Origin: Neobacillus sp. CF12
GTDB taxonomy: Bacteria; Bacillota; Bacilli; Bacillales; Cytobacillaceae
DNA: 64,000 nucleotides
Assembly: GCF_030348765.1 (NCBI RefSeq)
Contig: NZ_JAUCEU010000007.1
Coordinates: forward strand, 5,863,501 to 5,927,500
Direction of reading: 5' to 3'
Below are positions 7,376 to 15,790 of the stretch, one piece after another. Under the pieces are notes generated by a model, which saw only the letters and a program-made list of their open reading frames with translations, was not told the origin of the DNA and made no database searches. Every line of letters begins with the position of its first letter. Within the stretch, counting starts at the first letter, position 1. The position numbers and the translations under genes were made by a program.

Positions 7376-8842
7376 TTAAGAAGCGGATTTAAGTCCTTCA
7401 GTTTTGGAATTGTTTCCAATATTTTTTAACCCAACAATAAAGCGAATGGTAAAAACGAGAGCAGCGGCTATAATAAATATTTCGCAAAGAGCACCAACTT
7501 GGTCTGACGCTGTCCATTGTGGTAAATGCTCAGCCCATCTGCGCGGTGCACTGATTTTTCCTGCATATAGGAACGAACCCGCTAAACCGGTAAAGAAAAT
7601 AAAATAGGTAAAAATTGCAAATTTATCGTAGGTGTTTTGCTTCTGAGTTCCTTCGGTTTTATTAAAATAATACATAAATCCGAAAATCATCGCAATGACA
7701 CCCATTCCCATATAGGTATGAAAATGACCTGGAACCCATTTTGTATTATGCATAACATGATTCACAACAATGGTGGAGTCAATAATCGCAGGTACCGCAC
7801 CTGCAACCCAGCCAAACATCGCCAAAAACATCATACTTGAAGCAAAATCCCATTTAACTGCAGAACGGTAAACAATCATTAATGCCCCATATGCTGTTAC
7901 AACCATAACAGGAAGACCGTTTGCATATGAAAAAACTTGGCCGATTATGAGCATCCATTTTGGAACTGCAAAATCCATTAGCAAGTGGTGTGTATAAATC
8001 ATTAACGTAAAGAGTGTGGAACAATTCCAGGCAATCAAAAATGCCTTATTTGATTTCCAAGGACGCCCAGTATAGTTAGACAGAATTTCATAAACAGCAA
8101 TAACTGCCATATAAATTGTACCGTTTGCAAAAATATGTCCAAACGCATACGTTAAGTGCTTGGCTAGCATTGGATCAATGGCGATAGCTGGATTGGTAAT
8201 ATTTAGAATGGATGCAACTAGGACAAAAGCACCTGCAAGAATGGCAATCGAATTTGTAATGATGACCATTGTTGTTGCAACCGCAGCTGGAGGAGGACCA
8301 TAGCCTTTTTTTCCTCTGAAAATATAGTCCCAGCCAAGAGTCTTATGCAAGCCGCCATATTCTTTGATTAATCTAACTGCCAAGTAGAAATACATGACTA
8401 AATACCCGATTCCTAATGCCAACATCCCAAATAAGAAAAGAAGCGCACCTAGTTTACCATATAGATTTGCTGAATAAGCTGGCAGTGGAAAAAGGAATGT
8501 CAAGCCATCTGAAAAATTAAAGCCAAAAATGGCTACTAGAATCATTACAACCCCAATCAAAGATAGTATTAAATTTGCGAAAAATACCTTTGCATTTAGA
8601 TTGATATGTTTGGATAGGAAGTACCACATAATGGCACTGCCTCCTAAAGCAGCAATTCCAATCATCCCAGATCCATGTATAGTCATAATTTTATAGAAAA
8701 ACTGAGGTGATATTTTTACTATATTACCCTGATTTAATAACATCATTACTCCAATAATCATCATTAATACAAGGACAACAGAGGTAATTATTAAGGCTAA
8801 AGCAACACTTTTATTGGTAATCGTACGAGCTTTAGTGATCAT
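7376..8842 (-). CDS. Haem-copper reductase subunit I, predicted CuA-type nitric oxide reductase
   Basis: Catalytic membrane subunit, 488 residues with about 12-14 hydrophobic segments. It most resembles the B (ba3) branch of haem-copper enzymes. The ligands are present: His56 (TIHGSGM) and His375 for the low-spin haem, His373 (WVPGHFH) for the high-spin haem, and His236 plus His285/His286 (YTHHLLMD) for the second metal. The tyrosine that oxygen reductases carry four residues after the first metal-binding His (H-x3-Y, cross-linked) is Asn240 here (GHIFAN). All oxygen reductases of this branch need that Tyr, so NO reduction is the better reading, as in the CuA-NOR of Bacillus azotoformans. Start at 8842: AGGAGG is 8 bases upstream, and the ATG at 8848 is too close. 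It overlaps subunit II by 11 bases. Confidence 0.75.
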   Translation of the reverse strand: MITKARTITNKSVALALIITSVVLVLMMIIGVMMLLNQGNIVKISPQFFYKIMTIHGSGMIGIAALGGSAIMWYFLSKHINLNAKVFFANLILSLIGVVMILVAIFGFNFSDGLTFLFPLPAYSANLYGKLGALLFLFGMLALGIGYLVMYFYLAVRLIKEYGGLHKTLGWDYIFRGKKGYGPPPAAVATTMVIITNSIAILAGAFVLVASILNITNPAIAIDPMLAKHLTYAFGHIFANGTIYMAVIAVYEILSNYTGRPWKSNKAFLIAWNCSTLFTLMIYTHHLLMDFAVPKWMLIIGQVFSYANGLPVMVVTAYGALMIVYRSAVKWDFASSMMFLAMFGWVAGAVPAIIDSTIVVNHVMHNTKWVPGHFHTYMGMGVIAMIFGFMYYFNKTEGTQKQNTYDKFAIFTYFIFFTGLAGSFLYAGKISAPRRWAEHLPQWTASDQVGALCEIFIIAAALVFTIRFIVGLKNIGNNSKTEGLKSAS

Positions 8843-9380
8843 GATCATTACCTCCTTTTGGTTGGACTACGATGTCTCTCATCATCACATGATGTCCAAC
8901 ACTGCAATATTCCAAGCATAAAATTCTATACGTGCCCGGTTTGTCGAACGTAATTGTGAGGGTATTCGTGTATTCCGGCATTGCTTGGGTTTGAGCAATT
9001 AATTCTAATTCCGGGTCATAAATACCGAATCCGTGTGTAACATCTTTACTTGTGACTCGAAATTGGATTTCTTCTCCGACCGTAAAGTCTTCATCGCTTA
9101 ATTCCCATGCGTATTGCAGCCCAGACACCTCAACAACTTTGGCATGTTCTTTCGCACTCGCACTATGATCATGGTAAGGGAGTTTGCTAAGTGACATGGC
9201 TGTTGCAAACCCCATTACTGCAAGCAAACTCAGAAAATAAAACTTGCGAATTTTGTAGCCTTTTTCTTGAATTGGTCCATATTCCCTAAATCTTCGCGAT
9301 TCCCCGTACACAAAAGCAAAAGCTAATGCAAGCAGGAAAACGAGAAATAATGTAGCGTACCATGCAATTGATTGGTACAT
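8832..9380 (-). CDS. Haem-copper enzyme subunit II with CuA site
   Basis: A 182-residue electron-entry subunit. Two hydrophobic helices (about residues 5-25 and 47-65) anchor an extracytoplasmic cupredoxin domain. The CuA ligands are visible: His in DVTHGFG, and the loop CLEYCSVGHHVM giving Cys-x3-Cys-x3-His-x2-Met. The Glu of the loop is also kept. It passes electrons from a cytochrome c or quinol to subunit I. No separate cytochrome c gene is beside the pair. A GGGGG site precedes the ATG. The two-helix CuA subunit plus subunit I is the arrangement of the B. azotoformans CuA-NOR and of small ba3 oxidases; the active-site residue in subunit I decides between them. Confidence 0.85.
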   Translation of the reverse strand: MYQSIAWYATLFLVFLLALAFAFVYGESRRFREYGPIQEKGYKIRKFYFLSLLAVMGFATAMSLSKLPYHDHSASAKEHAKVVEVSGLQYAWELSDEDFTVGEEIQFRVTSKDVTHGFGIYDPELELIAQTQAMPEYTNTLTITFDKPGTYRILCLEYCSVGHHVMMRDIVVQPKGGNDHDH

Positions 9381-9461
9381 ATAAATCCCCCCTAGTTAAA
9401 TTAATTAAACAAGCAGTCCCCCAACCACATGTTTAATTCCCCTAACATTTTAATCTACAAA

Positions 9462-9480
9462 ATGTGAATAAAAAGTGAAT
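9462..9480. promoter_or_regulatory. Possible tandem ResD-like half sites upstream of the haem-copper operon
   Basis: Two GTGAAT motifs (9464-9469 and 9475-9480) lie exactly 11 bp apart, about 85-100 bp before the operon start. The Bacillus ResD consensus is TTTGTGAAT. The 5' flanks here (AAT, AAA) match only partly. ResDE responds to oxygen limitation and NO, which would fit an NO reductase. This is a by-eye match only. Confidence 0.3.
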
Positions 9481-9601
9481 TAAATCATACCCATACTAAC
9501 AAATAGTAATGGGACTAATTTTTTTTCCTCTTTTTTTTTCGACCCCCACATTTGTCCACTAGGAGACGAATAGTGTAGTAATTAAAACTAGGAGGTTAGA
9601 T

Positions 9602-9736
9602 ATGAAAACAACAATGATTGATATCGATAAGCTGCTAGAGTCTACGGAAAATCTAACATCTGAGAAAATCACAAGTAAAATAAAAAAAATAGAAATTGAT
9701 AAACTATTGGCTCAAACACAAGATTGGTCTAGATAA
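9602..9736 (+). CDS. Small hypothetical protein, 44 aa
   Basis: A short frame MKTTMIDIDKLLESTENL ending AQTQDWSR, preceded by AGGAGG at ideal spacing and followed within 20 bases by a strong terminator. It is highly charged with a repeated IDKLL motif (residues 7-11 and 36-40) and probably helical. It is divergent from the haem-copper operon. I do not recognise the family. Confidence 0.6.
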   Translation: MKTTMIDIDKLLESTENLTSEKITSKIKKIEIDKLLAQTQDWSR

Positions 9737-9750
9737 ATGAATAAGTAATG

Positions 9751-9786
9751 AAAAGCTCTCGAAAAATCGAGGGCTTTTCTATTTTT
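9751..9786 (+). terminator. Terminator of the 44-aa gene
   Basis: AAAAGCTCTCGA/TCGAGGGCTTTT arms, then CTATTTTT. Confidence 0.85.
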
Positions 9787-9861
9787 GATGAAAAACTTTT
9801 TATTGAAAAAGAATAAGAAATTTGTCGCTTTAAAGCGGAAAAATAATTTTGGGTAATTCTA

Positions 9862-9891
9862 TTGACTTTTAGTGCAAAAAAATACTAGAAT
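9862..9891 (+). promoter_or_regulatory. Predicted sigma-A promoter of the TrpXYZ-type ABC operon
   Basis: TTGACT and TAGAAT hexamers with an 18-bp spacer, about 60 bases before the lipoprotein gene. No T-box or other leader structure was recognised between it and the gene. Confidence 0.5.
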
Positions 9892-9950
9892 AACTTTTAT
9901 AATATAATAAATTTTTAGAAAATTAAAAAGAGGTTTAGGGGGATTTAATA

Positions 9951-10946
9951 ATGAAAAAGCGTGTAAAGGTATTGTCTTTTGCTTTGGCAGGGATGATGAT
10001 GCTTGCTGGGTGCGGCAGCAAGGAATCAGCGGGAGGAACGGAAAAAGAGGGGGATAAGGTATTTAAAGTTGGTATTAGCCAATTTGCAGCCCACCCATCT
10101 TTGGATGCTGCAACTGAAGGGTTTAAAAAGGCTTTAGAGGAAAAAGGCATTAAAGTTGAATATGACGAGCAAAATGCACAGGCGGATATGAACAACGTTC
10201 AAACAATCGCTGACAATTTTGTTGGAGATAAAGTAGATTTAATTTTTGCGAATGCAACACCAAGTGCAACAAGTGCACTGAATGCGACAAAGGAAATTCC
10301 AATCATCTTTACTTCGGTTACAGATCCAATAGGTGCTGGATTAGTAAAGTCATTTGATCAGCCTGGTGAAAATATTACCGGGACTACGGATAACCATCCT
10401 GAAGGAACAGCGAAAACCATTAATTTTATTACTGAAGAAGTAAAAGCAAAAGAAATTGGAGTTATCTATAATTCTGGTGAGCAAAACTCCGTTGTACAAG
10501 TGGAAGAAGTAAAAAAATTAGCAGAAGGTAAGGGAGCAAAGCTCGTAGAAGTTTCAGTCTCCACCTCTGCTGAAGTGAAACAGGCAGCTGAATCCTTAGT
10601 TGGCCGCGTTGACGCAATCTATATTCCTACAGATAATACCGTTGTTTCTGCGCTTGAGTCTGTTATTTCGGTGTCAAACAGCAAAAAGATTCCATTGTTT
10701 GTTGGTGAGTTGGATTCGATGAAAAAGGGTGCAGTAGCAGCGAGCGGTTTCGACTATTTTGATCTTGGCTACCAATCAGGTTTAATGGCTGCTGAAATCT
10801 TAAGCGGAAATAAGAAGGCATCTGATATTCCAGTAGAACTTCCTAGCAGTTTAACGCTTATTATTAACAAACAGGCTGCCCAAGCACAGGGTCTTGAAGT
10901 AAAAGACGAGTGGAAAGATCTTGGTGAGTTTTACGAAGCTGAATAA
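9951..10946 (+). CDS. ABC transporter substrate-binding lipoprotein, TrpX/YtsP-like family
   Basis: A 331-residue extracytoplasmic binding protein. It has a lipoprotein signal with lipobox LAGC (Cys near residue 22), followed by a Gly/Ser/Glu-rich linker. The body has the periplasmic-binding fold of the PF04392 family (KVGISQFAAHPSLDAATEGF; TSVTDPIGAGLV). This family is used by TrpXYZ-type importers, where streptococcal members are linked to tryptophan or tyrosine. It is the first gene of a three-gene importer operon. The homogentisate operon lies just downstream, so an aromatic amino acid such as tyrosine is a reasonable guess for the ligand. Confidence 0.85.
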   Translation: MKKRVKVLSFALAGMMMLAGCGSKESAGGTEKEGDKVFKVGISQFAAHPSLDAATEGFKKALEEKGIKVEYDEQNAQADMNNVQTIADNFVGDKVDLIFANATPSATSALNATKEIPIIFTSVTDPIGAGLVKSFDQPGENITGTTDNHPEGTAKTINFITEEVKAKEIGVIYNSGEQNSVVQVEEVKKLAEGKGAKLVEVSVSTSAEVKQAAESLVGRVDAIYIPTDNTVVSALESVISVSNSKKIPLFVGELDSMKKGAVAASGFDYFDLGYQSGLMAAEILSGNKKASDIPVELPSSLTLIINKQAAQAQGLEVKDEWKDLGEFYEAE

Positions 10947-10964
10947 AAACAATAGCTAATGCTG

Positions 10965-10992
10965 GGAGTCAGCCGCTAAAATGGTTGACTCC
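10965..10992 (+). terminator. Weak hairpin between binding protein and permease genes
   Basis: GGAGTCAgCC pairs with GGtTGACTCC, without a real T-run. Such hairpins often stabilise or partly stop the binding-protein transcript so that it is made in excess over the permease. That role is inferred. Confidence 0.5.
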
Positions 10993-11051
10993 TTCATAAC
11001 TGTACAGGATTAAATAATGAAGAACAAAGACTTACAGAAAGGATGATCTCA

Positions 11052-12083
11052 ATGTTTACAGCCATATTTGGATCATTTGAAGCAGGTATCATCTACGCGA
11101 TTATGGCACTGGGCGTCTATCTTTCCTTTCGTATTCTGGATTTTCCGGATTTAACGGTAGATGGAAGTTTTGTTACAGGTGCAGCACTATCAGCAGTCTT
11201 AATTGCTGGTGGGGTAAACCCGTTTGTGGCTACAATAATGGCATTATTTGCAGGTTTTGCAGCAGGCTGTATGACCGGTCTGCTTCACACCTTTGGAAAA
11301 ATTAATAATTTACTATCCGGTATTTTAATGATGATAGCACTTTATTCTATTAATCTAAGAATTATGGGAAGATCAAACATCCCGCTATTAAATACAGATA
11401 CTTCTTTTACGCAAATCGGTACATTTTTCGAAAATCTAGGTGTAGATGCTTTCTTTAACAACCTTTTAACGATGGTTGGTCTTGGGGACAGCCTGCCAGA
11501 TACTTGGGGAATATTAATTTTTATGATTATTGTAACCTTCGTAATCAAAGGGCTTACGGATTTGTTTTTACAAACGGAAATTGGTCTTGCTGTAAGAGCG
11601 ACAGGTAACAATAAACAGATGATTCGCAGTCTCTCTGCAAATACTAATCTCCTAACAATCCTAGGTCTTGGATTATCCAATGCGCTAGTTGCATTTTCAG
11701 GTGCATTAATCGCGCAGCAAGGTGGGTTCGCGGACGTTGGCATGGGAATAGGGATGATTGTTATTGGGTTAGCCTCTGTCATTATCGGCGAAGCCTTGTT
11801 TGGTACCAAATCAATTGCCAGGGCAACACTAGCGGTTATCGGAGGAGCTATCATCTACCGTATCGTTGTTACCTTAGCTTTAAGGGTCGAATTCCTAGAT
11901 CCAGGTGATATGAAGGTAATCACCGCTTTGATTGTTATTATCGCCTTAACAGCACCAAAGATAATTGAACATTCTAAAGAGAAGAAGCGTAAAGCCCGGA
12001 GAAGGCAAGAAAAACTGAACATGATCCAGGCATCCGCTGATCGAAAGGGTGAGAACCATGCTGCACTTAAATCAGATTCATAA
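11052..12083 (+). CDS. ABC transporter permease of the TrpXYZ-type importer
   Basis: A 343-residue integral membrane protein with about 8-9 hydrophobic segments, of the branched-chain/sugar permease-like fold used in this importer family (YLSFRILDFPDLTVDGSF near the start; VRATGNNKQMIRSL cytosolic coupling region). It ends in a basic tail KEKKRKARRRQEK. AAAGGA 8 bases before the ATG at 11052 fits better than the ATG at 11043. The end overlaps the ATPase gene by 26 bases, which implies coupled translation. Confidence 0.85.
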   Translation: MFTAIFGSFEAGIIYAIMALGVYLSFRILDFPDLTVDGSFVTGAALSAVLIAGGVNPFVATIMALFAGFAAGCMTGLLHTFGKINNLLSGILMMIALYSINLRIMGRSNIPLLNTDTSFTQIGTFFENLGVDAFFNNLLTMVGLGDSLPDTWGILIFMIIVTFVIKGLTDLFLQTEIGLAVRATGNNKQMIRSLSANTNLLTILGLGLSNALVAFSGALIAQQGGFADVGMGIGMIVIGLASVIIGEALFGTKSIARATLAVIGGAIIYRIVVTLALRVEFLDPGDMKVITALIVIIALTAPKIIEHSKEKKRKARRRQEKLNMIQASADRKGENHAALKSDS

Positions 12084-12852
12084 AATCTTTAATGAAGGTA
12101 CTCCTGATGAAAAAATTGCGATTGATCATATTAATTTAACCTTGAAACCTGGTGATTTTGTAACGGTTATCGGTAGTAATGGAGCCGGAAAATCGACGTT
12201 AATGAATATTATTTCTGGGGTGTTGGTACCTGATATCGGTGATATTCATATTGCTGGGAAAGATGTAACCACTATGTCAGAATATAAACGATCAAAAATG
12301 ATTGGCCGTGTTTTTCAGGACCCGATGGCAGGGACTGCTCCTAGTATGACAATTGAAGAAAATTTGGCTATGGCGTATTCGCGTAATAAAACGCGAACCA
12401 TTAGAAGAGGGGTCACTAAGAAAAGGCGTGATTATTTTCGAGAAGTTCTTGAATCCTTGCACCTAGGCTTGGAAAACCGTTTAAGCGCAAAGGTTGGGTT
12501 GTTGTCCGGTGGGGAAAGGCAGGCACTGTCACTTTTAATGGCGACCTTTACCGAACCTTCCATTTTACTGCTTGATGAACATACTGCTGCGCTTGATCCA
12601 TCAAGAGCTGAATTAATAACCAATCTTACACGAGAAATTGTTGGGAGATACCAACTTACCACCTTAATGGTTACTCACAATATGCAGCAAGCGATTGATC
12701 TCGGAAATCGCCTAATTATGATGGATAAAGGTCAAATCATATTGGAAGTAGATGCAGAAAATAAGAAAAACTTAACAATTGAAGGATTATTAGAGGAATT
12801 TAAAAGAATTCGCGGGGTTCAGATGGCAAGTGACCGTGCGGTTTTATCTTAA
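12058..12852 (+). CDS. ABC transporter ATP-binding protein of the TrpXYZ-type importer
   Basis: A 264-residue nucleotide-binding subunit. Walker A GSNGAGKST (near 40), signature LSGGERQALSL (near 147), Walker B ILLLDEHTAALD (near 167) and switch His in MVTHNMQ are all intact. The Walker B region has DEHTAALD, typical of this importer family, rather than the more common DEPTSALD. It starts inside the permease gene after AAAGGGTG. It powers the import of the ligand bound by the lipoprotein two genes upstream. Confidence 0.88.
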   Translation: MLHLNQIHKIFNEGTPDEKIAIDHINLTLKPGDFVTVIGSNGAGKSTLMNIISGVLVPDIGDIHIAGKDVTTMSEYKRSKMIGRVFQDPMAGTAPSMTIEENLAMAYSRNKTRTIRRGVTKKRRDYFREVLESLHLGLENRLSAKVGLLSGGERQALSLLMATFTEPSILLLDEHTAALDPSRAELITNLTREIVGRYQLTTLMVTHNMQQAIDLGNRLIMMDKGQIILEVDAENKKNLTIEGLLEEFKRIRGVQMASDRAVLS

Positions 12853-12863
12853 GTATATTGAGA

Positions 12864-12894
12864 AACAGCCTTTTAAAAGGGTTGTTTTTTTTTT
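12864..12894 (+). terminator. Terminator of the ABC operon
   Basis: AACAgCCTTTT/AAAAGGgTTGTT hairpin followed by a long T-run. Confidence 0.8.
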
Positions 12895-12945
12895 GTTTTG
12901 GTAACTCTTTATTACTCAACAGCGTCATCGCTTTACCCCCTGCTC

Positions 12946-12974
12946 TTGATGGGACATGTTAGTATCACTTAATA
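12946..12974 (+). promoter_or_regulatory. Possible promoter of the homogentisate operon
   Basis: TTGATG and TTAATA with a 17-bp spacer lie about 50 bases before hppD. It is moderate in quality. Confidence 0.35.
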
Positions 12975-13019
12975 TATATTCTGAATATTATTAATTAAAA
13001 GATAACGGGAGGAATATAA

Positions 13020-14135
13020 ATGAAAGAAAAACGATTAAAAGCTGATCAGCTTGTAAACGATTTTTTTCCTGTTAGAGATGTCGATTATATCGAAATTTAC
13101 ACAGGTAATGCTAAGCAATCCTGCCACTTTTTTTGCACAGCATTTGGATTTAAACCAGTTGCCTATTCTGGTCTTGAAACAGGTAATCGTGAAAGCGTTT
13201 CCTACGTGCTGCAGCAAAGAAATATTCGCCTAGTCTTAACGGGTTCCTATAAAGATGATACGCGTGTGTCTCAATTTGTAAAAAATCATGGTGACGGTGT
13301 AAAGGATGTTGCTCTCTTAGTAGATGATGTTGAGAAGGCATACAACGCGGCTGTAGAGCGTGGTGGCATTGCCCTTGTGCCTCCATTTGAAGTAAAGGAT
13401 GATAAAGGGTCAATTAAAAAGGCCGTTCTCGGTACATATGGAGATACTATCCATACGTTAGTAGAACGTAATAATTATCAAGGGGTTTTCATGCCTGGCT
13501 ATGAGCCATACTCTGTTTACCTTCCAATCGAGGACGCTGGATTAATTGGAATTGATCATGTGGTAGGTAATGTAGAAAGAATGGAAGAATGGGTTGAATA
13601 TTATTCAAAGGTAATGGGATTTGTTGAAATGAAGCATTTTTCAGATAAAGACATTACGACTGAATATTCGGCTCTAATGTCAAAGGTTATGCACAATGGC
13701 GGCAGAATCAAGTTTCCTATCAATGAACCAGCGGAAGGAAAAAGAAAATCACAAATCCAGGAATATTTAGAATTCTATAATGGTCCAGGTGTCCAGCATC
13801 TTGCTATTCTAACGGAGGACATTGTCTCGACTGTAGCCATTCTTAAAAAGAATGGGGTAGAGTTCTTAAATACACCAGCAGCCTATTATGAGGATTTGGG
13901 ACAGAGAATAGGAAAAATTGACGAAGAAATTGAGAAACTCCGTGAATTAAATATTCTTGTAGACCGTGATGATGAGGGCTACCTCTTGCAAATTTTCACT
14001 AAGCCTATTGTCGATAGACCAACCCTATTCGTGGAGATTATCCAGCGTAAGGGTGCACGAGGCTTCGGTGAGGGTAACTTCAAGGCATTATTTGAATCAA
14101 TTGAAAGAGAACAGGCCCGTAGAGGAAATTTATAA
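13020..14135 (+). CDS. hppD: 4-hydroxyphenylpyruvate dioxygenase
   Basis: A 371-residue non-haem iron dioxygenase that converts 4-hydroxyphenylpyruvate to homogentisate, the second step of tyrosine breakdown. Two glyoxalase-like (VOC) repeats are visible. The iron ligands sit in the C-terminal half: His in IGIDHVVGNV (near 180), His in GVQHLAILT (near 260) and Glu in LFVEIIQRKG (near 341). The C-terminal gating helix GFGEGNFKALFESIE is complete. GGGAGG precedes the ATG. It is the first gene of a four-gene operon that encodes the following steps. Confidence 0.95.
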   Translation: MKEKRLKADQLVNDFFPVRDVDYIEIYTGNAKQSCHFFCTAFGFKPVAYSGLETGNRESVSYVLQQRNIRLVLTGSYKDDTRVSQFVKNHGDGVKDVALLVDDVEKAYNAAVERGGIALVPPFEVKDDKGSIKKAVLGTYGDTIHTLVERNNYQGVFMPGYEPYSVYLPIEDAGLIGIDHVVGNVERMEEWVEYYSKVMGFVEMKHFSDKDITTEYSALMSKVMHNGGRIKFPINEPAEGKRKSQIQEYLEFYNGPGVQHLAILTEDIVSTVAILKKNGVEFLNTPAAYYEDLGQRIGKIDEEIEKLRELNILVDRDDEGYLLQIFTKPIVDRPTLFVEIIQRKGARGFGEGNFKALFESIEREQARRGNL

Positions 14136-14170
14136 GATATTTATTAAAGGGGAGAATTACAGGTACGAAA

Positions 14171-14197
14171 AGAAAGGGAGAGTGTTCTCCCTTTTTC
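14171..14197 (+). terminator. Hairpin between hppD and the flavin reductase gene
   Basis: AAAGGGAGA/TCTCCCTTT arms with loop GTGT, then TTC. It is a perfect but short-tailed hairpin inside the operon. It may lower expression of the distal genes or mark a transcript end. Confidence 0.55.
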
Positions 14198-14228
14198 AAA
14201 GTGTAATTAGAATAGAGGTGGGAGAGGA

Positions 14229-14837
14229 ATGGAAGTGTCACCTGACACACTAGAATGGAGAGACGCTTATAAGCTTCTTATCGGCTCAATACTGCCTCGT
14301 CCGATTGCTTTTGTCACAACAATCGATGAAAAGGGAATTGCCAACGCTGCTCCCTTTAGCTTTTTTACAGCAATTTGCGCCGACCCTATGCTTATTTGCT
14401 TTTCACCAATGAGAAAGGGAAGTGACGGAGCAAAAAAAGATACACTCATAAACATTGAAAAGACAAATCAATTCGTGATTAATATCGTCAGTGAAGAAAT
14501 GGCACAACAAATGAACGATTGTGCGGTTGAATTTGCTCCTGATGTCGATGAGTTAGTGGTAACAGGTTTAACCAAAGAACCTAGTTTGATGGTGAAAGTT
14601 CCTCGAATAAAGGAATCACTGGTCCATTTAGAATGTGAGCTCTACCAGGTGTTGGATTTTGGTGACAAGGCTGGCTCAGGGAGTCTTGTAATCGGTAAGG
14701 TTTTGAATATTCATGTAGAAGATGAATTATTTCATAATGGACGTATTAATACAGAAAAACTCCAGCCAATTGGCAGAATGGCAGGCAATACCTATACCAA
14801 TCCATTAGGGAAAACCTTTGATATTATCAGGAAATAG
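14229..14837 (+). CDS. Flavin reductase-like FMN-binding protein
   Basis: A 202-residue protein of the flavin reductase-like/DIM6-NTAB family, with a split-barrel FMN-binding fold. LIGSILPRPIAFVTTIDEKGIANAAPFSFF near the start and RINTEKLQPIGRMAGNTYTNPLGKTF near the end are typical. Members bind FMN and can supply reduced flavin or act as oxidoreductases. It is found in many bacterial homogentisate operons, but the exact role there is not settled. GAGGTGG 7 bases before the ATG sets the start. A perfect dyad GTGTCA-CC-TGACAC lies in the first codons (14235-14248). Confidence 0.8.
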   Translation: MEVSPDTLEWRDAYKLLIGSILPRPIAFVTTIDEKGIANAAPFSFFTAICADPMLICFSPMRKGSDGAKKDTLINIEKTNQFVINIVSEEMAQQMNDCAVEFAPDVDELVVTGLTKEPSLMVKVPRIKESLVHLECELYQVLDFGDKAGSGSLVIGKVLNIHVEDELFHNGRINTEKLQPIGRMAGNTYTNPLGKTFDIIRK

Positions 14838-14852
14838 AAACTAGGTGATTTT

Positions 14853-15776
14853 ATGAGATTCGTAACTTTTGAAAAAAGCGATGGGACAGTAAGATCTGGT
14901 TTGATGTTAGCAACTGAACTTGTTATAGACTTGAACGAAGCAACGAACGGAAGATTGCCGGAAAAATTAATAGACTTTCTAGAACAGAGTGAGGAAAATC
15001 TGAAAATTGCGGCACAGCTCTTACAACACACACTAGGGGATAGAGGTGTCTATCCCCTAAATGATATTCGACTGATTGCGCCGCTGCCTGTTCCTAAGAG
15101 TTTCCGCGATTTCTATGCTTTTGAGCAGCATGTAAAATCTGCTCGTGAAAATAGAGGTCTGAAAATGATACCAGAATGGTATGAGATACCAGTCTTTTAT
15201 TTTTCAAATCACCTTGCGATTAAGGGGCCAGAGGACAAAATTTCTAAGCCTGTTGGAAGCAATATGCTGGATTACGAACTCGAAGTTGCCTGTGTAATTG
15301 GGAAACAAGGCAAAAATATTAGGGCTGACGAAGCAGAAGAGTATATTTTCGGCTATTGTATATTAAATGACTGGAGCGCTCGCGATTTTCAAAGACAGGA
15401 AATGAAGGTAGGTTTAGGACCTGCCAAAGGAAAAGACTTTGCAACCTCTATTGGACCATGGATTCTCACCAAGGATGAGTTGGAGAATTTAAAATCGGGC
15501 AAGGGCTTTGATATTACCATGAAAGCAAAAGTAAATGGAGTCCTGCTATCGGAAGGAAATATGAAGGATATTTACTATTCCTTCGGAGAAATGCTAGAGA
15601 GGGCTTCTGCGGGCGTTACGCTTTATCCTGGGGAAATTATCGGTTCTGGTACTGTTGGGACAGGATGTATCCTTGAACTCGGTACAGAGGTGCATTGCTG
15701 GCTACAACCGGGTGATGAGGTTGTATTTGAGATTGATAGGCTGGGAGTATTAAAGAATTGGATTATAAATGATTAA
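14853..15776 (+). CDS. Fumarylacetoacetate hydrolase-family protein
   Basis: A 307-residue FAH-superfamily enzyme. Metal ligands fit the pattern Glu-x-Glu in LDYELEVACVIG and Asp in CILNDWSARDFQ. The GTVGTGCILELG loop and the WLQPGDEVVFEIDRLG end are typical. In this operon it should act as the fumarylacetoacetase that splits the last intermediate to fumarate and acetoacetate. Other members cleave different beta-diketones or decarboxylate, so the family alone does not prove it. No maleylacetoacetate isomerase gene is present in the operon. Confidence 0.85.
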   Translation: MRFVTFEKSDGTVRSGLMLATELVIDLNEATNGRLPEKLIDFLEQSEENLKIAAQLLQHTLGDRGVYPLNDIRLIAPLPVPKSFRDFYAFEQHVKSARENRGLKMIPEWYEIPVFYFSNHLAIKGPEDKISKPVGSNMLDYELEVACVIGKQGKNIRADEAEEYIFGYCILNDWSARDFQRQEMKVGLGPAKGKDFATSIGPWILTKDELENLKSGKGFDITMKAKVNGVLLSEGNMKDIYYSFGEMLERASAGVTLYPGEIIGSGTVGTGCILELGTEVHCWLQPGDEVVFEIDRLGVLKNWIIND

Positions 15777-15790
15777 AGCGAGGTGAAATC

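Noticed and set aside
7376..8842. Ordinary ba3-type cytochrome oxidase
   Set aside because: The tyrosine four residues after the first metal-binding His is Asn; see the finding on NO reductase.
9862..9950. T-box or other riboswitch upstream of the aromatic-type ABC importer
   Set aside because: The leader is only about 50 bases and lacks any T-box core motif.
14235..14248. GTGTCA-CC-TGACAC dyad at the start of the flavin reductase gene
   Set aside because: A perfect but short palindrome inside codons; no second copy or promoter context to support an operator.
13966..14253. 95-codon plus-strand open frame across the hppD end
   Set aside because: It overlaps hppD in another frame and runs through the hairpin and the next ribosome site; a shadow.
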